In this document: positions 19,701-34,960 of the stretch, piece by piece
How the letters are laid out: the number at the start of each line of letters is the position of its first letter
How positions within the stretch are numbered: the first letter of the stretch is position 1
Source: Tethya wilhelma
Taxonomy: Eukaryota; Porifera; Demospongiae; Tethyida; Tethyidae
Length of the DNA: 64,000 nucleotides
Direction: 5' to 3'
Assembly (NCBI GenBank): GCA_964030475.1
Contig: CAXIPT010000005.1
Location: 4,731,960-4,795,959 of the forward strand
Program-made: the position numbers and the translations under genes
Notes under the pieces: generated by a model
What the model saw: only the letters and a program-made list of their open reading frames with translations
What the model was told of the DNA's origin: nothing
Databases searched by the model: none

Positions 19701-22700
19701 AGTTTGCTAGCTGCATACCTCTAGCTCACAAATCACTCAAACTGTGTCCTGCAACCTTTTTTTTTATACTTTTGCTTCATTTTTCATTTGTATTCATCAG
19801 AGGAGGGGCGTGTGTCTAAGTGGTGTCTGCAATGGAGTTCTCTGTCTCTCTCTCCTTCTCTTCTCTCTCAAGACTTTCTCAAGAAACTACCACTGGCACG
19901 ACGAGTTGAAACTTGCCGAGTCAGCAGTAACTGTGAACCCAACCAACGCCAAAGTATACATGACCATTGGAAACTTCTACGCTCAACAGGTTAGCTGGAA
20001 TTGTTTCAGTGTTAAAGAGTAGTAGCCTCACTCCCAGGCTCTCTCAGTCTGAATTCACAGCCACCAGAAAATACCATAATTTTAATGCTTAAATATACAT
20101 GGATTGATCACAGAAAGTATTAATTTTCTCTTATTTTGGAGCCAGCCACTCCATTCAGAGTCAAATGATTATTACAGCAAGTGTGCTTCATGTCTAGAGA
20201 AGGAGCCAGGTCCTTGGAATGCAACTAGTAAAGTAGACATATCTCCCTTATTCATTTTTATTTTTTAAAAATTTTTTTCTTCCTTCAAGTACTTTCTATA
20301 TTTAGTTCTTACGGTATTGATTTTTAAGCATTTTGCGGTTTGGACCTTGACTGTGATAGTTTTAGCTTCCTTGGTGTACACTAGTAAACAGGTTGAGTTG
20401 TATCAAAGTAGAAGAATCTAGTTTGCAGGCTTTTTTCTTTACTTCAAAGGAATTTTTTACAAAATGGCCATATTACGAACACTGCGAAATGACTATTCAT
20501 CTCTTCTTGTCTGTATGTATATATGATATGTGTGTGTACATATGTATATATATATATTTATATTATTATATATATATATACAGGTGTGTCTGTGTTCGTA
20601 TGAATATGCATGCATGCGCGCACACATGCAAACACTTGAAACAATTAGTCATGGAGCAAGGGCGGGTTATCACTGACTGCTCCAAGAAGTATGTCTGTGC
20701 CTCCTTTAAAAGAACACCATCATTTCTCTTACTCTCACTCAATCAGCACCAAGCATGCTCCCTCTTATTCAATCACCAATATAAAAAAATGTCAGTTTGT
20801 GTCCTTGTCTATAAACAATTGATCAATGTGGCAGTCATTTCAAACAAACTGGCTGTTGTTGAATGTCAAACAGCGGAATTCATTTTTGAGTCTATAGGAA
20901 GTCTCCTTATCTCAATTAGTTGCCTTCCTCTAGTGTCACTGCTCTCTTTTGTTCAAATTGATTTTAGTGTACATTCTTGGGTTCTCTTGGGTGGAATGCT
21001 GTGACTTGTTTGATCTGGCAGAGTTCACCTAATCAATAGATGACCTGACATTGCATCTTAGTGTGTATGTTGTGAGGGTCCATTTTTTCTTATTTTTAAT
21101 CTTGTTTATGTCTGCTATAAGTCTGCACCCCTCTTAGTGGGTGATGTATTGTTATATAATCCAATACTCTCTCTCACCCTCTTTATTACCATTACATAAT
21201 GCTCTTCAGAGTAATGCATGCATTCTGTTTCTTAGGTTACAGCATGCCCATAGTCATGGTTACTATATTCCAAATGACATCATCTACATAATGCTATTGT
21301 GACTAAATATCATTACCTGATTAAGTCCACTCTGAAGTCCATGGACTAACTGATAAGAGCCTGCCTGGGCATAAAATTGAATTTAAAAAAAAAAAAGAGG
21401 TCTTTTTGTATAACAACAGCTAGTGCTAAGCAACTGCTTGTGAAAGACCAGTGTTTATTGAAAAATTATCATGATTTAATGTGCCTTCCTGTCTACAGTC
21501 GTACTGCCTGGAGCTTTTTTTGATATAATGCGCTCAGTCTACCCACAACCCAACTAGCTATAATAGCTTGAGTGCACTATGTAAATATTGTGATGATGTC
21601 AATATTTTCGGTCAATCCAAGGTCACTCATTCAACTCCCTTTTGTGGTTTATCGGCAGATGAACTGTTAGTGTGTGTGCACCTGTGGGAGTGCGGGTGGC
21701 AGCATGGAAGGCACGCTCACTTTGGCTCCTCTTTTCTTAATCTTTTCTTTTTGTCCTTGTTCCCTTTATGTTTATCTCTCCTCTGGATCAGTTGCCTGGG
21801 GTGATTAATTGGGGGTTGATTAGCCTGAGATCAGACACATGGGGTTAAATCAAATCTGCACTCTCATTGGCCATCTCTCAACCAGCCATCCAGCCAGCCA
21901 GCCACCTTGGCCCTAATGGTTTACTCTTGGTGGTTCATACTGAGTGTATCTTGAAGCTATTGAAGTGTGTGTTTGTAGTCAAACTTGTATATATGCCCAC
22001 ACTGTATGAGTATACAAATTATATTATGTGTGTTTAGGTTCCTATATGCAGCCTACATCAGTCATTGACCTTTGCCCCTCATGACTTGGGTGTTTGAGTC
22101 ACTCAGGGTAGAATGGTTGCATTGTTGAAGTTCAAAGTAGAAAGTGACATGTTCATTTAATTAAGTTTCCAAGGTGGCTCCATGAAAGAGAAGTTAATAG
22201 ATTATTTTCAGAAATCTCATATTAAAGGAAGCATATTCATTCCATACATAAATGACTAGCTATGGCCTCTTTGACTGATCAGTACTAACCCCTTTCCTGT
22301 GTGGTCAAATGGGCTACAAGGTTGAAGGATCACTGCAGTGACAGCTATGACCCCAGTTCTAGGAAGACTCATATTTTATACCCTTAGCTCAGCAGAGAAT
22401 ATCAGATGCCTGTATGTTGCTAGGGAACGGTTGCTAGTACAGAAGGTTGCTAGTACAGAACTATGCCATTCCAGCGATGATTTTCTTACACACTCAAAAC
22501 AATATGTGTTGTTGCGCAGTATCCACAGTATCCATAGCTCAACTATCTCTGCTATTATTTGTCTGGGGAGCTATTGTCTTACAAAGGCTGGGCTTTAATC
22601 GGTGATCTCAGAATGGCTGATAGCTCCTTGTATAGCTACAACATGTACCAAGGACCACTCCAGTTGCTTGGCTGCCAGAGTGAACTCTGCTATTGTGTGC

Positions 22701-24128
22701 CATTCCATAGAGGTTAGGGAAAAAATCTCATCTGTTGCTTAGGCAACATTGAATTAGAGTCAGGTGTGTGTGACCAAAATAACCATTAGTGGTAATATTC
22801 AATTTTCCCTCCAACCTGTGATGATGGTTTATATAAGTGGCTGGTTGAACTTGTTTAGTGGTTATAGTTAAAACCACACTATATAGCTGGTTGTGTGTAG
22901 CCAGAGCTATGTGGGAGATCTGGAGTGGATGGGGAAGCAGGTTATGTCAGATTTGAGTCTTCTTTTGGCAGCTGCATGTCTTGCAGGTATATAAAGTAGT
23001 GAGTCTTTGTTTTTGTGCTGAAACAGCAAATTATAAGTCTGTTTGTGGAGTTCACTTCACTTGGCTCTTAAAAATGTTTTTTTTTGTTTGTTTTTTTTTT
23101 TTGAGAGTCCTGCTCTCCTGTTATCTTTATTGCTAAGGGACACACAGAGAGTGCTTGTATTGGAAGAGGTTAATCTTAGCTATGGTGATGAATGGATGAA
23201 CACCTGTGTGCAACAACAATATTTTATGCTCTTAAAAATTCATTTTCTGAACTCTCTCTCTCCTCTCTCTGTACACACATGTGCACACAGGGGAACAGAA
23301 GGTGTGAAGTGTTCTACAGAGAAGCTCTGAGGTTGCGACCACACTACACTGCAGCTTGGACCAACCTTGGTCTGGTTTTGCTCAATACAGGTGCTATATA
23401 AAGCTGAGTGTTCCAAAGATTGATTCTCACACAGATGGTGACTTATTTGACCTCTAATTTTGTTACCCTACCAGTATTGTTACAGCACTTTGTGTCTCCT
23501 TGGGCCATGTTAACATGACATTGACAAGCTTGTTCAGCATTGTTTGGACTTTATGGCTGCCTAAATAATGGCCTGTTGGGTCTATTGTTTTAATTCATAT
23601 CAGGATAGTAGGAGCCTGGTTGTCTGCCTCTAGTGATTAATTTTGACCTTTAAACTCTTCCATTGTTATTCCAATGACAGGGCATTCTTTGCTCAATTAT
23701 GGAGAAACATAAGCCTCTGTTGTAATTGCCTCACACAACCACTGCAGCCCCCATGGTGGCCTAGTACTCACAACTCTGATTGCTCTGTTCATTGTTCTGC
23801 CCCTGCACTGTGTATTGTTGTGGCCTGCGATACTTGGAAAGCAATTCATAGAATATACAATATCAGCTCTCTGTCGTGGCTTGAGAATGCTGTCTGTGTG
23901 TATGAATGATTGGCTGATTGGGGTCTCTTCATTGGTGTGGTCAGGGATACAAACTGATGCTTTAGAATGCCACTGTTTTCATTGTGGGGTGAATTGTGTT
24001 GGTTTGCAGTTTGGAATGTTGACAAAACTTTTCTTTTTTCTTCTCCACACTTCATTAGTTGGTACTTGTACTTGTTCCAAGAGGTTTGACCTTGCATGTT
24101 TGTTGCATGCATGTCTCTCTCTCTCTCT

Positions 24129-24209
<81 letters not shown>

Positions 24210-27200
24210 TAGTAGCTGATATCATACAGCTCCAAAATGTTGCACACACTAAATAAAAAGTGTCTCTTCCCTTTAGAATTAAATTTCATTAGTTAAAGTA
24301 ATATGAATCACAGTTATTGAACTGTGATTCATATTACTTTAACTAATGAAATTGAACTGTGATTCATATTACTTTAACTAATGAAATTTAATTCTAAATT
24401 CAGGCCACAAATTCTTAATGCAGTTTTCTTGGAAAAATTTATGCCATTGGAGCTGTACAGTAGTTAAATTAGTCAAGTAGCTGTGATTGGTTTGTATCTA
24501 CCTCCGCCGTTGCATGCATGGACCTGTGTGTGAATGTGTGTGCCCTGTGTTTCTTGGTACTCTTCTGATCTCACGTTGTTTGTGTTCTGAGATAAAGGAA
24601 GGAATGCCTCTTGTTTGAAGTATCAATTGTCAGAACAATCTTACCTCACAATCAATGCTGCAAGTGTCAGCTTCCTCTGTTATTTCAACATGTGTGTGCA
24701 TGTCTTGGTATTATCTCAGTTCAGTGTTCAGCCTGGGCAATCAAGAAAAAAATGAATTTTTATTTTGGGTTCATTATCGGCAGTGATTAAGACCATTCCC
24801 TTTGCCTTATATGGATGCTAATGTGACTATTGTGAACTGTGTGTGTGCATGTGTGCAAGAGAGAGGTGAGTGCAATGCTTGTAGTTAGCAGGTGTAGTTT
24901 TATTTTGGGTTTATAATTGATAGATGTAGGTTTTATTGCCATGACATCATACATATACATGGCTATCACACTTGTGTGGCTTTTCTTGCATGCCTACATG
25001 TAGGCACACATTGTACCTGCACAAAACATGGACCTTATGAGGCTGTAGAATGTAGGCTTGAATGCATGCCCTTTTGTTAAATTAATATCCACAAATTCCT
25101 ACTTGCATCTTGGTCACATACATCTATACCGTACAAATTGTCAGATTTTAAAGGGTATTAAAGGGCTTTCTAAGGATGTTTGTATTATTGCCAAATGTGA
25201 ATCTGTGAAATTTCACCTAAATAAATGACTGTCCATTTCTTACTCTTCACCAGAGGAGGTACGATACCAAGTGCACTTTTGCTGAGCTGGCAAGTCTGTT
25301 GATTGCATTCCAATCATGTGACTGCAATAGTCTGATCGTGTGTACAGCAAAGGTGCACTTATGTCTTATAGTGTTTCCCCCAAAGAGAGATAGGGGGTGC
25401 TCCCCCTACCTTTCAACTACCTCTCTCCCTATACAAATACATATAAAACTACTAATTTTCAGACAATTTTAAGCAGCTCCCTCCACCTTTACTTTTGTCC
25501 TGGGGGAAACACTGGTCTTACCTCCACTGACTATCCACCCCTCACCCCTCTCCCTTCACTATCTACCCCTCACTCTCCACCCCTCACCCCTCTCCCTTCA
25601 CTATCTACCCATCTCCTTCCACAGATCGGGCCGAGGAAGCGGAGCAGTGTTATCGTAGAGCCCTCTCCATCCAGCACGACCACATCAATGCTAACACTAA
25701 CATGGCTCACTTGTGCCGGCTCCAGGGGAGATGGGAGGAGGCCCAATATCACTACAACGTCACCCTCCTTCGAAGACCCTCCAATCCCGTCATCAGATAC
25801 TACCTCGGCTACGTGATGGAGAGATCTGATGACATCACTGTGAGTGGTCACATGACTATTATGTAATCTGTGTTAATAGTCACATGCCAGTTATAACTTT
25901 TAGGCTTGTTACCAGACCAAAGAGTGTGGGTGTACGTGGTCTCTATTGACTGTGCATGCACCAGTTTTTACTAAAACCAGGGTATAATAATTATTGTAAA
26001 TTTTGCCAAATCATATTATAAGCAAAGTTTTGTCCGTCCGTGTGTGTGTGTTTGTGTCACGGGAGTTCACCAGAAGTGATGCGACCTCGAGCTAAAATGC
26101 TACTTTTTCTCTGAACTGTGGAAAATACAAGCTACGAAAAGTGTGCCTAGACAGCTAGCTAGGATAGTGCTAGCCTATAGAATAGAATCACAGGCGCTAC
26201 AAGTATGGCTGACTGTTTTTGAGATCGCTAACAAGGCTTACCCGTGGCATCCGTATCCGACAAAGAAGCGTGATACAGCAGCCAATCTTTCACAAAAGAA
26301 GCGTAGCACAGGGAGAGATTTCGCTTCTAAGAGTCTGCTTCTCTGTCGCTGTACACGAAACACAGCTAGCCAGATAACGAGTTTCTTTGCCAGCTGATTG
26401 CAAAAATGGCGGAAGTCGAAAAGGATCGTCTGTGACGTCACGTAGTGAGGTAAATTGCATTGCTGTGCTGGCCAAATTGCAAAGAGTAGCACAGCATACT
26501 CTGCATGCCATGGTTACCTTTCACTGCCCAGTTATTAGTTTACTATGCAGATGTCTGTGCTTGCATACATCTAGCAGTAAACATCAGTATACTTCATACA
26601 CATGCAAGGAGCGTGGCGAGCGAAGCGAGCCACACTCCTTGTATATATATATATATATATTAAATAATTGACTGGTTTACATCATAATTAATCTTCCAAG
26701 AGCTATAGGCATAGAAAAGCAAACACTATTGCTTGTCTCCTTTCTTGAGCACTCCCTTGATATTATATTTCCAGGAGAAATAAAAGGTGAAGTGGCGTAG
26801 CAATTAGCTCAAGTAATAAACACTATAGCTATAATGACTTTCATTGCAGTTATGTACATGCACATGCACAGTCAATTGTCTCTTTGGCCTGGGAACGAGG
26901 CTAGTAATGTTGACAGTTGCTGCATTACTATTATGTAATACACGCGTACACATGAGCAGTTGACTCATTGTTATGTACATTAAAGGCTCTCTTAAACTAG
27001 TTATGCCCCTCTATTGCTGGGTGTGTAGTCATTTCAAACAATAACAAGCCACTTGAGGGTGCACGCACACATGCGCACACACATACACACGCTCACACAC
27101 TCACTACCTTGCTGTGCAGTAGACGTACATTCCATCCAGGTTTCTGATCATTAGTCCAAAACCTTAAGCTTCTAATGTGTCCAAGTATGTCCATGTTTAT

Positions 27201-27759
27201 GTGGCTTCACCGTAATTGGCTTTGAGAGAACAATCAACCTCCCCTTGATGTTAGTCCCACTAGTGTCGGTTGCTAGGCAACCAAATGCCGCCAAGAGTGC
27301 CAGGAGAGTGATTGAAAGGAAGGTTTATTGTTACACACACACACATACACTCATATGCATACTGTTTGACTGGTATAATATAATATGTATGTAGTTTGTT
27401 GATTCAATATCAAAGTGGTTGTTGAGTAAAAATTCTTTTTCTAGGTGGACTGAGCCATGCTAGACGCAACCACTGCTATGAGGCCTTTTTACTCCAATTG
27501 GTGTTTAATTGCGGAAAGATGGCCACTGCGTAAATATTGTACTATGTTGGGTTTGATATTGGCTTTGATGTTTGCTGGTAATATAAGTTAACAGTTCACT
27601 CCCCTAGTCTCACTGGAGCTGGCCCACACAAATGATGATATTCACCTTAGCACTTACTCCCTTTGTGTGTGTGTGTTGTGTGTGGTAGAATGGTTAGGTG
27701 CACGCTTCCTGTGATATGCTTTGTGTTCAATAGTTTGTTTAGAGTCTTCAAAGTGACTT

Positions 27760-27795
<36 letters not shown>

Positions 27796-29377
27796 CTCAC
27801 TGTGTGTGTTGTGTGGTGTCAGCTAGAAGGGGTTCTGTTGACGGTTACCTATTGACATGTTTGTTTGTTGTAAGAGCATATTAATAATTAATTCAGACCT
27901 ATTCTGTAAATTTCATTTTTATCCTCTGCTCATGCAGCTCAGCTGCCTTTGTACTGTGTGCAGTGCTGTTTGTAATTTGAAGCATTCAAAATATATATAT
28001 TTTTTATTTTTGTGATTACATATTACATTACAGTGATTACACATCAGTACAAGACATTATGTCTTATTCACACCAGTTACAAAACACTGATCAGTGTCTG
28101 CAAGTTGTTGTTTCTCTGACTGAACTCATACCACACCTGTGTCCTCTGCTCAGCTAGTTGGCTTTGACAGTGTGAATTGAAGCAATCAAAAAAAAATTTT
28201 TTTGTGATTACAATACTAATTAACATTATCTGTGCTCTACCAGTATATATATATATATATAACATTGTGTCTTGATTTGCTCCAGCAACAAAACACTGAT
28301 CAAATCACTGTTTCATGACTGAACTCTTGCTACACCTGTGTCGTTTACATTAATGGTAGTGGCTTGTTTTGCGATTTGATTCCCGCTATCTTAACTTCCC
28401 CATCTCATTTCTGGTCATAGGCACCAGCCAGCGCTTGTTCCATTGACCTTCAGTTAGCTACCTATCTGGTATGTACTTGGTACATATAACTGCAGCAGTT
28501 TCTCACGACATACTGACGTCCAAGACATACTGACATCTGTGCGATAACACACATGCATTGTCACGCCATGCCACTACCTGTTTGCAAAGGAGACATTTTG
28601 TAGGTATCGTTTTTCACAATTTACTCTCATATTGTCCTTCAACTGTTTCAGATCTCATTCTAACAATAGCTAATGCATCTTAATTCTTAAACATTGTCAA
28701 CACTATCAATTGCTAACCTAGTTACTCTACAGGAGTTGGTCAAAACATTGTTTTTCTTAAGAGCCCACAGAAAGACAACAGGTTTGTTCCCTGGTATATA
28801 TCTTTTCCCTGATGCTTTATATTGTGCAAGACAGTATTCTGTTGTTGGTCTGTGTTAAGTGGGCTATCAGTGTACACAGGCTTTGTTCTTCAAGAGTCGA
28901 GTGTCTGTTCTCCACATTGTAACTCAATTAGCGCCTCTGTGGCTATGAATATCATTAATGGCCTGCCTATGGATCTCATTATCACTTTGTTTTGGTGGTA
29001 TTGTTGCCCAGGGAGCCATTGTTAGTATTGTCCAGTTGATGAGGTTAGCGTATTCATTGGGTGTTTTGAGAATGGGGTCAGTTACTATGAATTTTATGGC
29101 CCAAGCTCTCAGCACATATGGTGTATGTCCTGTTTCCCTCTTGTGTTTTTGTGTTTGTGTGTGTGTGCCATTATTGCTGTTTGTGCAAGATGAGTTAATT
29201 TGGTCTGTGTGTGGTGGAGGCACATTAATGAATGTGTGTGATTTCATGTGTTGTTGTATTGTACTGTATCTGTGCAGTGTGTGCATGTGTGCACCACACA
29301 AACATGTTTATTTGTTTATTTATTTTGTCTCTACGTACCTCCTCTCGCTAACCACACACACACACACGCACACACAC

Positions 29378-29431
<54 letters not shown>

Positions 29432-29477
29432 AAACACACACACACACACACACACACACGCATGCACACATACACAT

Positions 29478-29569
<92 letters not shown>

Positions 29570-32500
29570 CTGAAGAGGAGTACCTCCACGCTGTCCAGTT
29601 GCAGCCCAACCACTGGGAGGCTCACCTTGCTCTGGGTCGACTCCTCTCAACCACAGCCAGTGGGCACAGACTGCAGTATGGGTTCACAAAGGGGAAGAGA
29701 CTAGACAAGGTAACAATAGGAATATCAGTTTCGATCATCCTGGTACAGTTAGTGCCCGTGTGTGTGGTAGCTAACCATAAAGGCACCACTGATGTATGTT
29801 TGTGTCCATGAATTTGTTTTTGAGAGCTATTTTGTGCGAGTAGGAGGAAAGCTAAGGTTATTCACGATTTGGTGGTTGCATATGGCCTTTGTCCTGTAAA
29901 CTAATTAACCTCTTTAGACAATAGAATATGCAGTTTGGAGTCAATAATAACTATGATGTCATCGCTATTTGAAAGTGGGGCGGGGCAGTTTCCCGTGGGA
30001 AGGTGATAAGTGGGGTATTATGTTTTGATAGTTGATAGGGTGTGTGTCGCTTGTCTGAGATGTTTTTCAGCTCTCAAAGGGTTAATTGGAATCATAACGA
30101 GTTTATGGCTGAACAAACAATGTCATGAATAATGGATGTGAAAATTCTTGGAAATCAGCTGGTGGTGAGTGCACTGTTGTTAGTAGTGTACTACCGAAGG
30201 GTCTTTTATCAATGCTCTAGACGTCACTCAATTGTAGTTATGTGTTTGTGTGCTTGTATAAGTGTTCAGGTACTGATGTTGTTTTGTTGGTGGCCAGAAT
30301 GGTTTCTTTCTCAAGACCTTCTTGTACTGATCCCATAGTACTTGAGGTCAGTTGCTATTCACGGTATTGTGTGAAGGATAGGAGGTGCTTCAAACAAGTG
30401 GCTTCTCTCACATTGTGTGTGTGTGTGTGTGTTTGTGATATAATGGCATTATTGATTGTTCTTGCCGTGTAATGCAACAATGGAACAATGTCACTGAGCA
30501 TTGTTATCTCCTATTGTAACAGCAATCATTGAAACTCTCTACAACAATTATGGACACTACATCTCGCTTGTTTCTTTCCAAGAAAACTCTTATGCATTCA
30601 GCTCCAATCTACACCAGCTATAGCTCTTTCCTCTGTAGCTCAACAGTTGTGTGTTGGTGCAGTAATAAGGGTATCATGTTGCAACCAGTTAATGGTATTC
30701 ATAGTTTCCTTGGGTGCAAAGTGAGTGGGAGGTGCTGCGGTTGCAGCTGACCGCCTGAAGCAATAAAAGTGAGCTTGGTCTTGTAATTGTATTACTATTG
30801 CTACAGTTCACTAGTAATTCTATTATGTGGGGACACCTAAAAGTGCAAGAGACTTGGTACCCTGTGGCTACTACTGCCTTTTGTGTGTGTGTTTAGACAG
30901 GAAAACAGTGCTTTCCCAATGGAGGAAACTTAGAGCAGTAGTGCAATTCATACACAGGCAAAAAAAAATGCCCAGTGTCTTTGCAGACACCTGTAGGACA
31001 AAGTGAATGTTTCCCTGTCCCGTTTTCTAGAGCTCAAACTATAGTAGTGTGTAACATAATTTATTGCCTGTCTGGCCCCATTCATCCGTGCAGACAGTGT
31101 AACTATATTACTCTCATTTTTGACTGGTCATAAACCTTTGTACTCGACATAATGAATCCTTTGTCCTGTCTGTGTGTGTGTGTCGTAAATACTGCTCATG
31201 CTAGGTGGCCCGTAAGACATGTGGGCTGGTAGTATATATTGTTATATATAATACGATGAACTCACTATAACAGAGTCCACCTATTGTTCACCCCACTTCT
31301 CTCCCCTTCCTACACGGGCATGTGTAGACACACAGGTGATACGCTTCTGTGAAGGGCTATACCACTGATGGGCAATTTGTTGCATGTAGTAGAGTAGGTA
31401 CACATGCATGTGATAACTATGAATAATACATGTGCTAACTGATGTGTTTAAACAGGGTGAGCAGCCTGCTCTTATCAAATGAGACATACTCAATTTTGCA
31501 CAGCTTTGAAGTGTACCCACTGGCCCCTAGTTAGTTGTAATCCATACAGGTTGGTGGTGGTGGTGCAGTGTGTGTGTGTGTGTGTGTATGTATGTGTGTG
31601 TGTAGTAGGTGTATGGATGGTAGAGAAAAGGACCAAGAGCCATCAAGTCTGACCTTCAACCTCCCTCAACCAAAGCTAGAGTAAGAGAGGTTTATTGTCT
31701 CAGTGGCTGCACTGACACGTGTTGTTTGTTGTGAGTAGAGAGGCCTGTAGCGTTGTAGTCACCCCACTCCCAACAACTCTCATAGAGTAAAGCACAACGT
31801 CAGGAAGCCTGGAAGTCGGTAAAGTTTTAACCAAAGTGTGTACACTTATACATCTTGAAAGCTAGCCCGCAGGCCACTACTGGTATAAGTGGGTGATAGA
31901 GATAATGGCCTGATTGTGTTGTTGTCCACAATCCCAGCCGGGGAGAATGGGAAATCGGAAAAGGTCCTAACCATAGTGTGTTTTAGTAAAAATACATCCC
32001 ATGCATTGAGCGATAATGTAATAATAACACTTACATGGAGAGAGCTAGATAGGTAGAGAGAGGGAGAGTGAGTAGATGGATAGCATTGTTGTTTGCCAGT
32101 CAGGAAATGGAGTGAAGACAAAAAAGTTTTTCTTGACCAAATTTGTGTCCATGTACATGCTATCCCAGCCTTTGTGCTGATTAATTTCATTGATTGGTCC
32201 CCTTTAGGTGGTCTCAGCACAGACAGGCAGTGGCTGTGAAGGTGAGCCCACTCTCAGCTACTCTCATGCAGCACTGGGTGTTTGTGTGTGTGTGTGTGTG
32301 TTTTTGTGTGTTGCTTCACGAGGATGGCTTCCGAGTTATTGGAACACTAGTAAAGATTATTGGGCGAGAAATGCGGTGGATTGGAAGTGTTTTGTGTGAT
32401 GCAATGTGCCTCCATTGTGAAGCTCAATTTGAGTGCTCTTTTGTGTTTATTGAATGAAAAACATGGGCATCGTTTTTCAAAGGGTGTAGTCGGTTGAAAT

Positions 32501-33143
32501 GAGGCTCTCCTTTTGTTTCTAAGTGACAGTGGTATTTGAGTGGCTCATTGAAAATCACAGCAGCAATGCTTTTGTTGTGATAATTAATGAATGCTGGTAT
32601 GCAGGTGATTCCGGTAATGATGATGGTCATTTGTATGCACATGATTGGGTTATTTGAAAACAGAATTAGAGAGGACATTACAGTGATAATGGCTTTAGTA
32701 CCAAGCCTTTAGAGTGGGGACAACATTTGAAAACACTCACACACTTGTGTGTGTGTGTGTGTGCTCTATCTTGGTCATGATCCTTACAACAGTTGCCAGT
32801 TGTGTTATTAAAGCATATTATGTACTGTGTGTGCACATGTGTGCATCAAGTATGTGTTGTGTGTGCACACAATGTATTAGGGTAACAGGTAGATGGTGGG
32901 TGCATGATGTAATGTGCTTGATAGAGGTTTGTAGTTTGGGATTGCTATATAATACTTCCTTTTGTTGTGAGTAGCATGGGTACAAGGATTATGTATCTGT
33001 CTGGCTGTCTGTCTCTCTCTGTGTGTGTGTGTGTGTGTGTGTGAGTGTGTTTCCTGCTAACAAGGTATGCATGTCAGATATAATGTCACTGAAGGTGAGT
33101 TTTCTGTAATTAATGTGTATCGATATAATAGAGGGTCTGTCTG

Positions 33144-33178
<35 letters not shown>

Positions 33179-34089
33179 CGATGAATGCATGGCATATTAG
33201 AGGCTCATTACCCTATACTACACCACTCATTATCATGTCATCCACATCACACCATATTCGACACCCATGTTGCTTTTTTTTCATAGTTTAATAGTCACAC
33301 AGTGTCATGAACTATTGCCTTTATCAGAAAAGTATGTCTCACTCTCTCTCACACACACACACTCACACACAACCTCCCCCCTGTGAACTTTAACTGTTCA
33401 AAAACAACCCATGACTGAAAGTTTACTCAATTTTGGAATGTATGTGTGTGTGTGTCCCCTATCATGCCATTATCTGTGTGGAGGGTGCCATGCTGTAATA
33501 ACTGGAGTATAATGACCCAGTGTGTGGGAACAATGAATGCATGCAATGGTTGCTTGGGAGTCACATTTGAACTCCACCTCACATTGCTGACCTGTTCAAC
33601 TCACAATAAATCATTAACCGATTCATTAATTCCTTATTGTAAAAACTATTGACCCAATTCATCATCTCTTATTGTAAAAACACTCCAACCTGGTTGCTAC
33701 GCAGTGGCAGGTTGCTAGGCATGATGTAATAGTTTGATCCTAATATGGATGAAAAATTGTTTCAATAATGAACTGTTGTTTGGTATCTGGCATACCAAAG
33801 GTTTTCACACTGTATCTCCCACTGCACCCACACTGTCTCTATCTTGGTCATGATCCTTACAACAGTTGCCAGTTGTGTTATTAGAGCATATTATGTACTG
33901 TGTGTGCACATGTGTGCATCAAGTATGTGTTGTGTGTGCACACAATGTATTAGGGTAACAGGTAGATGGTGGGTGCATGATGTAATGTGCTTGATAGAGG
34001 TTTGTAGTTTGGGATTGCTATATAATACTTCCTTTTGTTGTGAGTAGCATGGGTACAAGGATTATGTATCTGTCTGGCTGTCTGTCTCT

Positions 34090-34124
<35 letters not shown>

Positions 34125-34222
34125 TGTGTTTCCTGCTAACAAGGTATGCATGTCAGATATAATGTCACTGAAGGTGAGTTTTCTGTAATTAATGTGTATC
34201 GATATAATAGAGGGTCTGTCTG

Positions 34223-34255
<33 letters not shown>

Positions 34256-34908
34256 CGATGAATGCATGGCATATTAGAGGCTCATTACCCTATACTACAC
34301 CACTCATTATCATGTCATCCACATCACACCATATTCGACACCCATGTTGCTTTTTTTTCATAGTTTAATAGTCACACAGTGTCATGAACTATTGCCTTTA
34401 TCAGAAAAGTATGTCTCACTCTCTCTCACACACACACACTCACACACAACCTCCCCCCTGTGAACTTTAACTGTTCAAAAACAACCCATGACTGAAAGTT
34501 TACTCAATTTTGGAATGTATGTGTGTGTGTGTCCCCTATCATGCCATTATCTGTGTGGAGGGTGCCATGCTGTAATAACTGGAGTATAATGACCCAGTGT
34601 GTGGGAACAATGAATGCATGCAATGGTTGCTTGGGAGTCACATTTGAACTCCACCTCACATTGCTGACCTGTTCAACTCACAATAAATCATTAACCGATT
34701 CATTAATTCCTTATTGTAAAAACTATTGACCCAATTCATCATCTCTTATTGTAAAAACACTCCAACCTGGTTGCTACGCAGTGGCAGGTTGCTAGGCATG
34801 ATGTAATAGTTTGATCCTAATATGGATGAAAAATTGTTTCAATAATGAACTGTTGTTTGGTATCTGGCATACCAAAGGTTTTCACACTGTATCTCCCACT
34901 GCACCCAC

Positions 34909-34960
<52 letters not shown>

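Noticed and set aside
20393..21004. 203-codon plus-strand ORF in TMTC intron 6
   Set aside because: Intron-like composition, includes (TA)n translation, no domain, lies between well-joined TMTC exons.
23846..24289. 147-codon minus-strand ORF
   Set aside because: Built around the (TC)n(TG)n microsatellite (His-Thr and Arg-Glu runs).
29248..29811. His-Thr and Cys-Val repeat ORFs of 90-250 codons
   Set aside because: Translations of the (CA)n microsatellite; only the TMTC exon 29566-29709 within them is real.
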